Shown: one piece after another, positions 17,060-30,654 of the stretch | Position numbering within the stretch: position 1 is the stretch's first letter | Layout: each line of letters opens with the position of its first letter | Origin: Rossellomorea aquimaris | Lineage (GTDB): Bacteria; Bacillota; Bacilli; Bacillales; Bacillaceae_B | Length of the DNA: 64,000 nucleotides | Reading direction: 5' to 3' | Assembly (NCBI RefSeq): GCF_035590735.1 | Contig: NZ_CP141595.1 | Span: 429,001 to 493,000, forward strand | Notes under the pieces: generated by a model | Told to the model about the DNA's origin: nothing | Seen by the model: the letters and a program-made list of their open reading frames with translations, nothing else | The model's database searches: none | Made by a program: the position numbers and the translations under genes

Positions 17060-18043
17060 GTGAAGCTGGTTAGTTTTTTAAAAGAAGGAGAAGTAAGGGC
17101 TGGGATCGTTCAGGATGACCTTGTAGTGGACATCCATGCTGTCAGCAACGGGTCCCTCCCTAAAGACATATTATCCATTATCGATCTTGGAGAAGAAGGG
17201 ATGAAAAGGATGAAGGCGCTCGGTACCTTGTCGGAAAAAGACAAGGGAGTGCATTCATTACGTGAAGTCACCCTGAAGTCACCGATTCCAAGGCCAGTCA
17301 GCATCCGGGATTTCTATGCGTTTGAAGAGCATGTGAAAACGGCCCGTAAACGGAGGGGACTGGATGTTGTGCCGGAATGGTATGACATCCCCGTCTTCTA
17401 TTTTACAAATCATTTAGCTGTAAAGGGTCCTCTCGATCATATTGAAAAGCCCGCTGAATGTGAGTGGCTGGATTATGAATTGGAAATCGCCTGCGTGATT
17501 GGCAAAGAAGGAAAAAACATTACAAAAGACAACGCGGAAGACTATATTTATGGTTATTTCATCATGAACGACTGGAGTGCAAGAGACATCCAGAAGCAAG
17601 AGATGAAAGTAGGGCTTGGTCCAGCGAAGGGAAAGGACTTTGCCACTTCTTTCGGTCCGTATTTAGTGACGAAAGATGAACTTGAGACCTATAGAAAGGG
17701 AGACCGTTTTGACCTGCCTATGACGGGGAAGGTGAATGGGAAACTCTTATCCGAGGGGAATTATCAGGATATCCATTATACATTTGCAGACATGATCGAG
17801 CGAGCCTCAAAAGACGTCACCCTGTATCCCGGCGAAGTGATTGGATCCGGAACTGTTGGAACAGGATGCATTTTAGAGCTTGGGACTGAGACGCACCCGT
17901 GGTTGAAACCTGGGGACGTAGTGGAATTAGAGATTACGGGATTAGGGGTTCTGCGTAATACAATTGTAAGCAGAAGAGAGGAGGAAAACCATGTACTATC
18001 GTCAACTGGGGAAAATACCTCACAAACGTCACACCATGTTTAA
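17060..18043 (+). CDS. Fumarylacetoacetate hydrolase family protein
   Basis: 327 residues of the FAH superfamily. Metal-binding and active-site pieces are RDFYAFEEHVKTARKRRG, LDYELEIACVIGKEGKNI with two acidic ligands, FIMNDWSARDIQKQE (third acidic ligand) and GTVGTGCILELG. It likely hydrolyses fumarylacetoacetate to fumarate and acetoacetate in homogentisate degradation. Translation starts at GTG 17060 just after the flavin-reductase stop. The C-terminal ~18 residues overlap the next gene by 53 bp and look poorly conserved. No maleylacetoacetate isomerase gene is present in the window. Confidence 0.9.
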   Translation: MKLVSFLKEGEVRAGIVQDDLVVDIHAVSNGSLPKDILSIIDLGEEGMKRMKALGTLSEKDKGVHSLREVTLKSPIPRPVSIRDFYAFEEHVKTARKRRGLDVVPEWYDIPVFYFTNHLAVKGPLDHIEKPAECEWLDYELEIACVIGKEGKNITKDNAEDYIYGYFIMNDWSARDIQKQEMKVGLGPAKGKDFATSFGPYLVTKDELETYRKGDRFDLPMTGKVNGKLLSEGNYQDIHYTFADMIERASKDVTLYPGEVIGSGTVGTGCILELGTETHPWLKPGDVVELEITGLGVLRNTIVSRREEENHVLSSTGENTSQTSHHV

Positions 18044-19136
18044 AAAGGACGATGGCACGCTTTACAGAGAGCAGGTCATGGGGACGAAGGGATTCTCGGG
18101 AACTCAGTCGATTCTGTATCATCATCATTTGCCGACGGCTGTGGCGAAAACAGAGTATTTAGGGAGTTATATGCCGGAGTTTGAGGATGAGGGTGCACTC
18201 CGTCATCGACATTTCTTTACAGACAGAGTCGAGAAAAAAGGCTGTGCCTTAAAGAGTCGGGAATATTTACTTGGTAATTCGGATCTATTGATTGGAACCG
18301 CCTATGTAACAGAAGAGATGACAAGCTTTTACCGAAATGGTGATGGAGATGAAATGCTTTATATCCATTTTGGTAAAGGAAAGGTAGAGACGATGTTCGG
18401 AACGCTCACCTATGGAAAAGGGGACTATGTGGTGATTCCGATTGGGACCATCTACCGTGTCGTTCCTGAGGAAGAGACGAAGATGCTGATCGTCGAATCC
18501 TTCAGTCAGATTACCACCCCTCGTCGTTATCGCAATGAATACGGACAGTTATTGGAACACAGTCCGTTTTGTGAACGGGATTTACGAGGACCTGAGAAGC
18601 TTGCAACCATGGATGAAGAGGGCGAATTCGAAGTGATCACCAAATCAAGGGGAGGGCTTCATTCCCATGTGTTAAATCATCATCCACTGGACGTCGTCGG
18701 CTGGGATGGTTATCTGTATCCTTGGGTGTTCAACATTGAGGATTTTGAGCCGATTACAGGACGCGTGCATCAGCCTCCTCCTGTTCATCAAACGTTTGAA
18801 GGGCATAACTTCGTTGTCTGCTCATTTGTTCCAAGATTATACGACTACCATCCGGAATCGATTCCGGCTCCTTATAATCACAGCAATGTGAACAGTGATG
18901 AACTGCTGTACTATGTTGAAGGAAACTTCATGAGCAGAAAGGGAATAAAAGAAGGATCGATCACCCTCCACCCGAGCGGGATTCCACACGGTCCTCATCC
19001 AGGAACGACAGAAGCAAGTATCGGGAAAAAAGAAACCCTCGAACTAGCCGTCATGATCGATACCTTCAAACCGTTGAAGATCGTTAAAAAAGCAAAGGAT
19101 GTCGAAGATCCGAATTATATGTTTACATGGGTATAA
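17991..19136 (+). CDS. hmgA: Homogentisate 1,2-dioxygenase
   Basis: 381 residues, cupin family. The sequence has the N-terminal YYRQLGKIPHKRHTMF, a central cupin with GDGDEMLYIHFG and the C-terminal iron-binding HSNVNSDELLYYVEGNF...HPSGIPHGPHPG with His and Glu ligands. It opens the homogentisate ring to maleylacetoacetate. The start at 17991 overlaps the FAH gene by 53 bp but has a strong GAGGAGGAAA ribosome site, so the overlap is real. It is last in the operon before a strong terminator. Confidence 0.96.
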   Translation: MYYRQLGKIPHKRHTMFKKDDGTLYREQVMGTKGFSGTQSILYHHHLPTAVAKTEYLGSYMPEFEDEGALRHRHFFTDRVEKKGCALKSREYLLGNSDLLIGTAYVTEEMTSFYRNGDGDEMLYIHFGKGKVETMFGTLTYGKGDYVVIPIGTIYRVVPEEETKMLIVESFSQITTPRRYRNEYGQLLEHSPFCERDLRGPEKLATMDEEGEFEVITKSRGGLHSHVLNHHPLDVVGWDGYLYPWVFNIEDFEPITGRVHQPPPVHQTFEGHNFVVCSFVPRLYDYHPESIPAPYNHSNVNSDELLYYVEGNFMSRKGIKEGSITLHPSGIPHGPHPGTTEASIGKKETLELAVMIDTFKPLKIVKKAKDVEDPNYMFTWV

Positions 19137-19140
19137 AAGA

Positions 19141-19183
19141 AGAATCAATCCAATCGCCTGGTTGCTTGGATTGATTCTTTTTT
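19141..19183 (+). terminator. Terminator of homogentisate operon
   Basis: Perfect 13-bp arms AGAATCAATCCAA (19141-19153) and TTGGATTGATTCT (19166-19178), then a T-run. Confidence 0.95.
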
Positions 19184-19588
19184 ATTTGTATAAAGTTTAA
19201 GGAAGAGTCGATTCTATTTTGTGTGGATATCTTTCTTCATGGAAGATTATTCATGATCTTAAAAAAGATTCACAAGTTGAAAGGTATGACGGAATATAAG
19301 GTTGGAAGGTGCTGTATGGAATCCATTTCTTTCTGCTAATCGTTTTTCAAGTTAATAAAAATTCATTCTTTCTATTTAATAGAAAGATGGATTCTCATTT
19401 ATGAATAATCAGTGAGAATCTATCAGTCATTTACACACAGGGCCAAACTCCCCGAACCCCCATTCTCAGAGGATTTTGTCGAAAAATTTTCAAAAGAGAT
19501 CCACACCAGAACTGAAGCATCATTCACCCCATTAAATAAAAAATTCTAAAAAATTTTTTTCTCCCGACAAACTCTATAAGGACAAAGA
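19184..19588. other. Long AT-rich intergenic region before ilvE
   Basis: No supported ORF. It contains an isolated hairpin (ATTCATTCTTTCTAT with ATAGAAAGATGGAT, about 19363-19395) and weak CodY-box-like stretches near 19490 and 19545 with about four mismatches each, which I do not call. Confidence 0.5.
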
Positions 19589-19602
19589 TGTAAGCGTTTA
19601 CT
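19589..19602 (+). promoter_or_regulatory. cre-like CcpA site upstream of ilvE
   Basis: TGTAAGCGTTTACT differs from the cre consensus mainly at its last base. Its centre is about 88 bp upstream of the inferred start point, a distance like that reported for CcpA activation of the B. subtilis ilv-leu operon. Confidence 0.65.
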
Positions 19603-19648
19603 TATAATCAGATTAATCTAAATAGTCAAATAATTTACAAAAAGCCTG

Positions 19649-19677
19649 TTGACCTTACCGGGAAACGGGAGTAATAT
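19649..19677 (+). promoter_or_regulatory. ilvE promoter
   Basis: TTGACC (19649-19654) and TAATAT (19672-19677), 17 bp apart. The predicted leader to the ilvE start is about 145 nt and can fold partially (GCCAGCAG with GCCGGCTG), but no T-box or other named riboswitch is visible in it. Confidence 0.7.
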
Positions 19678-19829
19678 TGTCCTCAATAAAAAAATCTGAG
19701 CCAGCAGTCAACAGCAGGAATACCGAATCAAGCCGGCTGTACGAATGTGCTCCAAGTCAACGGACTTTCGTTGCAAAAATAAAATTCTGAATAATCAAAT
19801 AAATTTTAGCCAGGAAAGGAATGATTAAC

Positions 19830-20729
19830 ATGAACGAACAATGGATCTACTTAGACGGACAATACGTAAAAAAGGAAGACGCAGTTGTATCTGTGTACGA
19901 CCATGGTTTTCTATATGGAGATGGAGTGTTCGAAGGGATTCGAATGTATGATGGGAATGTGTTCCGTCTGGAAGAACATGTTGATCGCCTTTATGACTCT
20001 GCAAAATCCATCATGTTGCATATCGAAGTCACTAAAGAAGAGATGAGCGACATTATCGTAGATACATTGAAAAAGAATCAACTCGAGAATGCCTACATAC
20101 GAGTGGTCATTTCCAGAGGTGTTGGAAACCTTGGATTGGATCCATTTACTTGTAGGAAGCCACAAATCATCGTCATTGCAGAACAATTAGCCCTATTCCC
20201 TAAAAGCTTATACGAAACGGGCATTGATATCGTTACGGTGGCCAGCCGCCGAAATCGTGCGGATGTTCTTTCGCCAAAGGTTAAATCCTTAAACTACTTA
20301 AATAACATTCTCGTAAAAATCGAAGCGAACCTCGCCGGTGTAAGTGAAGCATTAATGTTGAACGACCAAGGATATGTAGCAGAGGGATCCGCAGACAATA
20401 TCTTCATTGTCAAAAAAGGAAAGATCCTTACGCCTCCCGGATATGTAGGGGCCCTTGAAGGGATCACCCGTAATGCCATCATCGAAATCGCCGGTAAATT
20501 AGGATTCGAGATGAAGGAAGAAGTCTTCACCCGTCATGATGTGTATACAGCGGATGAAGTGTTCTTAACAGGGACAGCCGCAGAAGTCATTGCCGTTGTA
20601 AAGGTTGATGGCCGTGTAATCGGTGAAGGAAAACCTGGAAAGTATACAACCCAATTATTGCAGGAGTTCAGAAACACTGTCACGCAGGATGGAAGAAAAG
20701 TTTACAAACAGAATGCTCAAGTTGGCTAA
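19830..20729 (+). CDS. ilvE: Branched-chain amino acid aminotransferase
   Basis: 299 residues, fold-type IV PLP enzyme. YDHGFLYGDGVFEGIRMYDG, the PLP lysine in SPKVKSLNYLNNILVKIEA, EGSADNIFIVK and FLTGTAAEVIAV are diagnostic of IlvE. It performs the final transamination for Val, Leu and Ile. The ATG at 19830 is preferred over 19821 because AGGAAAGGA ends right at 19820. It is the first gene of the branched-chain cluster, with ilvD 15 bp downstream. Confidence 0.95.
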   Translation: MNEQWIYLDGQYVKKEDAVVSVYDHGFLYGDGVFEGIRMYDGNVFRLEEHVDRLYDSAKSIMLHIEVTKEEMSDIIVDTLKKNQLENAYIRVVISRGVGNLGLDPFTCRKPQIIVIAEQLALFPKSLYETGIDIVTVASRRNRADVLSPKVKSLNYLNNILVKIEANLAGVSEALMLNDQGYVAEGSADNIFIVKKGKILTPPGYVGALEGITRNAIIEIAGKLGFEMKEEVFTRHDVYTADEVFLTGTAAEVIAVVKVDGRVIGEGKPGKYTTQLLQEFRNTVTQDGRKVYKQNAQVG

Positions 20730-20744
20730 GTTGGAGGTGATGAC

Positions 20745-22412
20745 GTGCGAAGTGACATGATCAAGAAAGGAATCGACCGGGCTCCCCACCGCAGCTTACT
20801 ATATGCTACGGGAGTCAAGCTCGAAGACATGGAAAAACCATTTATCGGGGTGTGCAATTCTTACATCGACATCATTCCCGGTCATATGCATTTAAACGGA
20901 TTTGCCCAGGTGGTGAAAGAAGCGATCCGGGAAGCCGGCGGAATTCCATTCGAATTCAACACAATCGGTGTGGATGATGGAATCGCCATGGGACATATCG
21001 GGATGAGGTACTCACTCCCGAGCCGGGAACTGATTGCCGACTCAGCAGAAACCGTCATCAACGCTCACTGGTTCGACGGAGTGTTTTACATTCCGAACTG
21101 TGACAAGATCACACCGGGAATGCTCATGTCAGCGGTCAGAACAAACGTCCCTTCCGTCTTTGTATCGGGAGGCCCGATGGAAGCGGGGGTTTCCAGCGAC
21201 GGGAAGCCATTATCACTCGTATCCGTTTTCGAAGGGGTCGGTGCCCATCAGTCAGGAAGGATGACGGCAGAACAGCTTCTCGACATCGAAGCCAATGCAT
21301 GTCCCACTTGCGGATCATGCTCTGGAATGTTCACAGCTAACTCCATGAATTCCCTGATGGAAATGCTTGGGATGGCTCCTCCGGGAAATGGCACGATTGT
21401 TGCCACATCGGAAGAACGGCATCAGTTAATCAAGGATGCAGCCAAATATCTGGTGGAAATGGTGAAGAAGGATATTAAACCAAGAGACATCATAACGAAA
21501 GACACCATCGATGATGCATTCGCTTTAGACATGGCCATGGGAGGTTCCACCAATACCGTCCTCCACACATTGGCAATTGCCAATGAGGCGGAAATCGATT
21601 ATGACATCAACCGTATCAATAAGGTCGCTGAACGAGTTCCCTATTTATCTAAAATAAGCCCGGCCTCAGATTACTCCATGCAGGACGTTCATAACGCTGG
21701 AGGGGTCAGCGCCATTATTAAAGAGTTATGTGAAATGGAAGCTGTACACAAAGATCGCATCACCGTTACAGGGAAGTCTCTTTATGAAAATGTGAAGGAT
21801 GCTCATATTCAAAATGACGATGTCATCCGTCGAAGGGAAAACGCCCACAGTCCAGTCGGAGGATTATCCGTCCTCTTTGGGAATATTGCTCCGAACGGTG
21901 GCGTCATCAAAGTCGGAGCAGTCGACCCATCCATAAAAACCTTCATGGGTGAAGCAATTGTATACGAATCTCAGGATGACGCACTTGCCGGCATTGAAAG
22001 TGGAGAAGTGAAAGAAGGGCATGTAGTGGTGATCCGTTACGAAGGGCCAAAGGGTGGTCCGGGAATGCCGGAGATGCTGGCACCAACGGCAGCCATTGCA
22101 GGAAGGGGCCTTGAAAAGAAAGTCGCACTCATGACAGACGGCAGGTTTTCAGGAGCATCCCGGGGCATTTCAATCGGTCATGTCTCACCGGAAGCTGCTG
22201 AAGGAGGACCGATCGGTGTGGTTGAAAATGGAGATCCCATCTTCATAGATCTCACGAATCGAACGATCTCCCTCATGGTTTCAGAAACAGAACTTCAGTT
22301 CAGGCAAAAGGAGTGGGTACAGCCTCCTCCAAAAATCAGAAAAGGTTACTTAGCAAGATATGCCAAGCTTGTAACATCAGCTAGTACAGGTGGAATCTTG
22401 AAAACGGAATAA
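20745..22412 (+). CDS. ilvD: Dihydroxy-acid dehydratase
   Basis: 555 residues, normal for IlvD. Iron-sulfur cysteines occur in [16 protein letters not shown] and [17 protein letters not shown], and the C-terminal [10 protein letters not shown] signature is present. It dehydrates dihydroxy acids to the 2-oxoacids that precede Val and Ile. The start is GTG 20745, supported by GGAGGTGATG. It follows ilvE closely. A T-box leader begins directly after its stop, so the downstream ilvB-leu genes have an extra control point. Confidence 0.96.
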   Translation: MRSDMIKKGIDRAPHRSLLYATGVKLEDMEKPFIGVCNSYIDIIPGHMHLNGFAQVVKEAIREAGGIPFEFNTIGVDDGIAMGHIGMRYSLPSRELIADSAETVINAHWFDGVFYIPNCDKITPGMLMSAVRTNVPSVFVSGGPMEAGVSSDGKPLSLVSVFEGVGAHQSGRMTAEQLLDIEANACPTCGSCSGMFTANSMNSLMEMLGMAPPGNGTIVATSEERHQLIKDAAKYLVEMVKKDIKPRDIITKDTIDDAFALDMAMGGSTNTVLHTLAIANEAEIDYDINRINKVAERVPYLSKISPASDYSMQDVHNAGGVSAIIKELCEMEAVHKDRITVTGKSLYENVKDAHIQNDDVIRRRENAHSPVGGLSVLFGNIAPNGGVIKVGAVDPSIKTFMGEAIVYESQDDALAGIESGEVKEGHVVVIRYEGPKGGPGMPEMLAPTAAIAGRGLEKKVALMTDGRFSGASRGISIGHVSPEAAEGGPIGVVENGDPIFIDLTNRTISLMVSETELQFRQKEWVQPPPKIRKGYLARYAKLVTSASTGGILKTE

Positions 22413-22414
22413 AG

Positions 22415-22716
22415 GAAAGCGTTGAAGAGGTAAAAGGATTGGACATCGTATTTTCAGAGAGCTGGTGGTGCTGCAAACCAGTAATACATCCAATACCGAC
22501 ATCCCCTCTGAGTATCGTTCTGAACCTCTGATAGTAGGAACGATCGAGTAGATGATACTCGTTACAAAAACAAAGGCTGGTGAAACCGATCAGCCTGCAA
22601 AGGGAGATAATATCCATTGTCTCTGAATTAGGGTGGTACCGTGGAAAGGATGAAGACCTTTTCGCCCCTGCGAAAGATGAACTCTGTCGTAGTGGGTGGA
22701 AAGGTCTTTTTTGTTT
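22415..22716 (+). ncRNA. T-box leader, probable Ile specifier
   Basis: Stem I is recognisable: the distal AGAGAGCTGGTGGTGCTGC...AACCAG part and the lower helix ATTGG/CCAAT with AGAGG/CCTCT. The specifier loop holds GACATCC just before CCTCTGAG, giving AUC (Ile) as the best triplet. AGGGTGGTACCGTGG (22630-22644) is the conserved T-box that binds the tRNA acceptor end. A terminator follows: GACCTTTTCGCCC with GGGTGGAAAGGTC then TTTTTT (to ~22714). Uncharged tRNA-Ile should permit read-through into ilvB. Its position between ilvD and ilvB is unusual compared with an operon-first T-box. Confidence 0.9.
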
Positions 22717-22760
22717 GGGAAAGTGGATGAATAAAGCTCAGGTGGTTCACCGTCTGCGCA

Positions 22761-23010
22761 TTTTAATATATCCAGCTCCGGCGGCTAGAGGCTCGAGGTC
22801 ATAAAGCAAACATACCAAAAAGGCAAAGAACGCCTTTCCGGCATGTTCGCTTTATGCTTGTCGCCTCTGACCAAGCCGCCTGCGCTTTTAATATATCCAG
22901 CTCCGGCGGCTAGAGGCTCGAGGTCATAAAGTAAACATACCAAAAAGGCAAAGAACGCCTTTCCGGCATGTTCGCTTTATGCTTGGCGGGCCTGACCAAG
23001 CCGCCTGCGC
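22761..23010 (+). repeat. Two tandem 125-bp units of the CTCCGGCGGCTAGAGG element
   Basis: Units 22761-22885 and 22886-23010 are almost identical, each starting TTTTAATATATCCAGCTCC and ending CCGCCTGCGC. Each contains a hairpin (AAAGCAAACATACC or AAAGTAAACATACC with GGCATGTTCGCTTT). They lie between the T-box terminator and ilvB. A related single copy is at 7267-7390. Confidence 0.92.
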
Positions 23011-23036
23011 TTTTAATAAAAGGGAGGAGATAGGCA

Positions 23037-24754
23037 ATGAGAGCGAAGGTAGAGGCAGAACCCGCTTCACAGACACTGACAGAAAACGTCAACGGTGCTG
23101 ATATGCTCATGAAAGCTTTGAAGGAGGAAAAGGTTGAGATTCTGTTTGGGTATCCTGGAGGAGCGGTCTTGCCGATTTACGATGCTCTATACAAAGCCCC
23201 GATCAAGCACGTTCTCGCTCGTCATGAGCAAGGCGCCATCCATGCGGCAGAAGGGTATGCCCGTGTATCAGGGAGACCGGGTGTGGTCATTGCCACATCA
23301 GGACCGGGAGCAACGAATTTAGTGACAGGGATTGCCGATGCCATGATGGATTCGCTGCCTCTTGTTATTTTTACCGGGCAGGTGGCTTCAGGGGTCATCG
23401 GAACCGATGCTTTTCAGGAAGCGGACGTAGTCGGGATAACGATGCCGATCACCAAGCATAATTATCAGGTGCGTGATATTAAAGATTTACCGAGGATTGT
23501 GAAGGAAGCCTTTCATATCGCATCGACCGGCAGGCCTGGACCGGTACTTGTCGACATTCCGAAAGACTTGACCTTGCAGCAAGCTTATCCGGTACGCGAT
23601 GTGGAAATGGACTTACCGGGGTACCAGCCTAACTTCTATCCCAATCCGCTTCAAATCAAGAAGCTGGTGGAAGCCATCAAAGTATCCCGGCAGCCGGTCA
23701 TCTTAGCCGGGGCAGGAGTCCTTCACGGAAAGGCAACGGAGGAACTGAAGACTTTCGCAGAACAATATGAACTCCCGGTGATTCACACCCTCTTAGGTTT
23801 AGGTGGATTTCCGGCAGATCACCCGTTGTTTCTCGGCATGGCAGGGATGCATGGGTGTTATGCAAGCAATATGGCTCTCCACGAATGTGACTTGCTTATC
23901 AATATCGGGGCCCGATTTGATGACCGGTTGACAGGGAATCTCGCTACTTTTGCACCAAGGGCCAAGGTGGTCCATATTGACATCGATCCCGCGGAGATCG
24001 GGAAGAACGTCAAAACGCAGATCCCGATCGTAGCCGATGCCAAACAGGCACTGGAAAAACTCCTTCAACATGAGGAAGAGAAGCCTGATTTCGATGCCTG
24101 GCATCATCATCTCAAGTCATACAAAAGGGAATATCCTTTCTGGTATAACCAGGCCAACGATGTACTGTCACCTCAACGCCTCATCGAACAGGTGTATGAA
24201 ATGACCAACGGGGAAGCGGTTGTCACAACAGACGTTGGACAGCATCAAATGTGGGCGGCACAGTATTACTCTTTTAAAAAGCCGAATAATTGGGTCACTT
24301 CCGGAGGCCTTGGAACGATGGGATTCGGATTTCCCGCAGCGATCGGGGCTCAGTTAGCGAACCCTTCAAGTACAGTGGTTGCCTTTGTAGGCGATGGCGG
24401 ATTCCAGATGACTCTTCAAGAGCTGGTGCTGCTTAAAGAGTTGAACCTTCCTGTTAAAGTGGTCCTTCTTAATAACGGTACCCTCGGAATGGTGAGACAG
24501 TGGCAGGAGACATTCTTTGAAGAAAGATATTCACAGTCGGTCTTCGCTATGCAGCCTGACTTTGTAAAACTGGCTGAATCATACGGAATCAAAGGATATC
24601 AAGTGAAAACCCAGGAGGAAGTCGATTCTGTTTTAAAAGATGCCTTAACGAGTGATGAACCAGTGCTCATTGATTGCTGGGTGAATCCGAAGGAAAATGT
24701 CTACCCGATGGTGGCTCCAGGTAAGGGATTACACGAAATGTTAGGAGTGAAACC

Positions 24755-24758
<4 letters not shown>
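23037..24758 (+). CDS. ilvB: Acetolactate synthase, large (catalytic) subunit
   Basis: 573 residues, full length. [14 protein letters not shown] with the catalytic Glu in [15 protein letters not shown], the FAD region and the thiamine-diphosphate motif [29 protein letters not shown] are present. It condenses pyruvate with pyruvate or 2-oxobutyrate in the first common step. AAGGGAGGAGATAGGCA precedes the ATG. It is the first gene after the T-box and the tandem repeats and overlaps the small-subunit gene by ATGA. Confidence 0.96.
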
Positions 24759-27903
<3,145 letters not shown>

Positions 27904-27907
27904 GACA

Positions 27908-27932
27908 GAGAGCCTTGTAAATCAAGGCTCTC
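27908..27932 (+). other. Intercistronic hairpin leuA-leuB
   Basis: GAGAGCCTTG and CAAGGCTCTC form a perfect 10-bp stem with a 5-nt loop. There is no T-run, so it is likelier an mRNA stability or processing element than a terminator. Confidence 0.7.
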
Positions 27933-27965
27933 CCATAAAACCAACCAAAACAGGAGGTAATTCTA

Positions 27966-29078
27966 ATGAAGAAAAAAATCGCTGTACTACCAGGAGACGG
28001 TATCGGTCAAGAAATCATGGACGGGGCATTAGAAGTACTGAAGGCAGTGGGTGATTGGTTCGGTCATGACTTCGAAGTCGAGAAAGGTCACATCGGCGGG
28101 GATGCCGTCGACCGCTTCGGTACACCATTACCTCCTGAAACGATCAAGCTTTGTAAAGATAGTGACGCCGTTTTATTAGGTGCCGTAGGAGGTCCGAAGT
28201 GGGAGCATCTTCCGAAAGAGCTTCGTCCAGAAAAAGGTCTCCTGGCGATTCGCAAAGAGTTCGACCTTTTCGCGAATCTGAGACCGGTGAAAGCATTTGA
28301 AAGTTTACTAGGTGCATCCCCACTAAAACGGGAAATTGTAGAAGAAGTAGATTTGGTGATTGTCAGGGAACTGACAGGAGGATTGTACTTCGGTCAGCCG
28401 TCCGGTCGTCAAGGAAAGCGAAACGAAGTAGCAGTTGATACCCTTGTCTATGAAAAAAGTGAAATCGAACGTATCGTTCATAAAGCCTTCAAGCTGGCTC
28501 AAAAGCGCAAGAAAAAATTAACGTCCGTCGACAAGGCAAATGTTCTGGAAACAAGTCGAATGTGGCGCGAAGTCGTGAATGAAGTCGCCGTTGAATACCC
28601 GGAAGTGGAAGTGGAGCACATGCTGGTCGATGTAGCGGCCATGAAGCTCATGTATCAGCCGAAGCAATTCGATGTGCTGGTAACTGAGAATATGTTCGGG
28701 GATATCCTGAGTGACGAAGCCTCCATGATCACAGGCTCACTGGGTATGCTTCCTTCCGCCAGTTTAAGGGGGGACTCCTTCGGGCTGTACGAACCGGTAC
28801 ACGGATCTGCACCCGATATCGCCGGAAAAGGAAAAGCCAATCCACTGGCCATGATTTTATCGGTTGCCATGATGCTTAGACATTCCTTCGGCTTAAAAGA
28901 AGAGGCTGAAATGATCGAAATGGCCGTTCAGGAAGTCCTGAACGCAGGCTACCGTACAGGAGACCTTTGGACCATGGGCCGCGGAACCGTTGTAGGAACC
29001 GGTGCCATGAGTCAGCTGGTTGTAGAGCGACTGGAAGCAGATCATGCCTTGTCTTCGATCTTGGCGGCGTACTTGTAA
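27966..29078 (+). CDS. leuB: 3-isopropylmalate dehydrogenase
   Basis: 370 residues. [51 protein letters not shown], the [16 protein letters not shown] catalytic segment and [19 protein letters not shown] are the IMDH signature. It oxidises and decarboxylates 3-isopropylmalate using NAD. AGGAGGTAATTCTA precedes the ATG. It follows leuA after the hairpin at 27908. Confidence 0.96.
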   Translation: MKKKIAVLPGDGIGQEIMDGALEVLKAVGDWFGHDFEVEKGHIGGDAVDRFGTPLPPETIKLCKDSDAVLLGAVGGPKWEHLPKELRPEKGLLAIRKEFDLFANLRPVKAFESLLGASPLKREIVEEVDLVIVRELTGGLYFGQPSGRQGKRNEVAVDTLVYEKSEIERIVHKAFKLAQKRKKKLTSVDKANVLETSRMWREVVNEVAVEYPEVEVEHMLVDVAAMKLMYQPKQFDVLVTENMFGDILSDEASMITGSLGMLPSASLRGDSFGLYEPVHGSAPDIAGKGKANPLAMILSVAMMLRHSFGLKEEAEMIEMAVQEVLNAGYRTGDLWTMGRGTVVGTGAMSQLVVERLEADHALSSILAAYL

Positions 29079-29128
29079 GATGGAATTTTCCGGGATTGCT
29101 TTTGTGTAAGCAAATTAGATTATAAAGA

Positions 29129-29152
29129 AGTTGATTGGAGCGGAAATCAACC
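29129..29152. repeat. Collapsed remnant of the large palindromic element
   Basis: AGTTGATTGGAG is joined directly to CGGAAATCAACC. These are the left and right ends of the 130-bp element at 49237-49366 with the interior missing. Confidence 0.55.
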
Positions 29153-29227
29153 AATACTCGCTCAGCAACTATTTTAATTTCACCAAAACAGTTTGAATTA
29201 AAATCTTACCAAATCAGGAGGGAGTTC

Positions 29228-30643
29228 ATGGCAGGGAAAAATATCATCGAAAAGATATGGGAAAAACACATTGTGCACAGAGAAAAGGGAAAGCCGGATT
29301 TACTGTATATTGATCTGCACCTTGTACATGAAGTTACGTCTCCCCAAGCATTTGAAGGTCTTCGCTTGAAAAATCGCAAGGTGCGGAGACCTGATTTAAC
29401 CTATGCCACTATGGATCACAATGTACCGACGAGAGAGCGTCACATCATCAGGGATGAAATCGCTCGACTGCAGATGGATACGTTAAAGAAAAATTGCGAA
29501 GAATTTGCTGTCACTCTTGCCGATATTCACCACCCTGATCAAGGGATTGTCCATGTCATCGGTCCAGAGCTCGGTTTGACTCAGCCGGGGAAAACCATTG
29601 TTTGCGGAGACAGTCATACCTCTACCCACGGAGCCTTCGGAGCACTGGCCTTCGGGATAGGAACTAGTGAAGTGGAGCATGTATTAGCAACTCAAACCCT
29701 CTGGCAATCAAGGCCGAAGACTCTTCAAGTTGAAGTGACGGGAGAGTTGGGATTTGGTGTCACAGCCAAAGACGTGATCTTAAACATCATTTCTACCTAC
29801 GGAGTAGGATTCGGAACCGGATATGTCATCGAATTCACCGGTGACGTGATCCGCAATCTATCCATGGAAGAAAGAATGACCGTTTGTAATATGAGCATTG
29901 AAGCAGGAGCCAAAGCGGGATTAATCAGTCCTGACGAGACGACCTTCGATTATTTAAATGGGAGAGAATATCTTCCTAAAGATAAATCTTTTGAACAATG
30001 TAAGGAAGAATGGAAATCCTTAACGAGTGACAGGGATGCAACTTATGATCACAAAATTGAGGTGAAAGGTGAGGAAATCGAGCCTCATGTTACATGGGGA
30101 ACAAATCCTGGAATGGGCGCATCGATTTCAAGGTCCGTCCCTCATCCGGAACAGTACGCAGATCCTTCTGAAAGAGAAGGGGTTGAAAGGGCGCTTCATT
30201 ATATGGGGCTCGAAGCGGGAATGAGAATCGAGGACATAGAGGTTGATTATGTGTTTATTGGCTCGTGTACGAATTCGCGCTTGAGTGACTTGAAAGCGGC
30301 GGCTGAGGTGGTAAAAGGCCAAACTGTAAAGCCGGGCGTAACCGCTTTGGTTGTTCCGGGTTCGTTTAAAGTGAAAAAAGAGGCTGAAGAGGAAGGGTTG
30401 GATACCATTTTTAAAGAAGCCGGATTCCAGTGGAGGGAAGCAGGCTGCAGCATGTGCCTGGCTATGAATGATGATATCGTGCCTCCAGGCAAACGGTGTG
30501 CATCGACTTCCAACCGGAACTTTGAAGGCCGGCAAGGAAATGGATCGAGAACCCATCTACTCAGTCCATCCATGGCCGCAGCGGCTGCCGTGACCGGAAA
30601 GCTGACAGATGTTCGGAAGCTTGAAAAAATGCCGATTTCATAG
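29228..30643 (+). CDS. leuC: 3-isopropylmalate dehydratase, large subunit
   Basis: 471 residues from ATG 29228, preceded by AGGAGGGAG; the longer frame from 29135 has no ribosome site. Aconitase-family [4Fe-4S] cysteines lie in [10 protein letters not shown] and GCSMCLAMN, with [31 protein letters not shown] in the substrate region. With LeuD it isomerises 2- to 3-isopropylmalate. It contains a 13-mer copy at 30131-30143 within SRSVPHPE. Confidence 0.96.
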   Translation: MAGKNIIEKIWEKHIVHREKGKPDLLYIDLHLVHEVTSPQAFEGLRLKNRKVRRPDLTYATMDHNVPTRERHIIRDEIARLQMDTLKKNCEEFAVTLADIHHPDQGIVHVIGPELGLTQPGKTIVCGDSHTSTHGAFGALAFGIGTSEVEHVLATQTLWQSRPKTLQVEVTGELGFGVTAKDVILNIISTYGVGFGTGYVIEFTGDVIRNLSMEERMTVCNMSIEAGAKAGLISPDETTFDYLNGREYLPKDKSFEQCKEEWKSLTSDRDATYDHKIEVKGEEIEPHVTWGTNPGMGASISRSVPHPEQYADPSEREGVERALHYMGLEAGMRIEDIEVDYVFIGSCTNSRLSDLKAAAEVVKGQTVKPGVTALVVPGSFKVKKEAEEEGLDTIFKEAGFQWREAGCSMCLAMNDDIVPPGKRCASTSNRNFEGRQGNGSRTHLLSPSMAAAAAVTGKLTDVRKLEKMPIS

Positions 30644-30654
30644 GAGGTGAAAAG

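Noticed and set aside
19484..19560. CodY-box-like sequences upstream of ilvE
   Set aside because: Each has about four mismatches to AATTTTCWGAAAATT in an AT-rich region, so they are not distinguishable from background.
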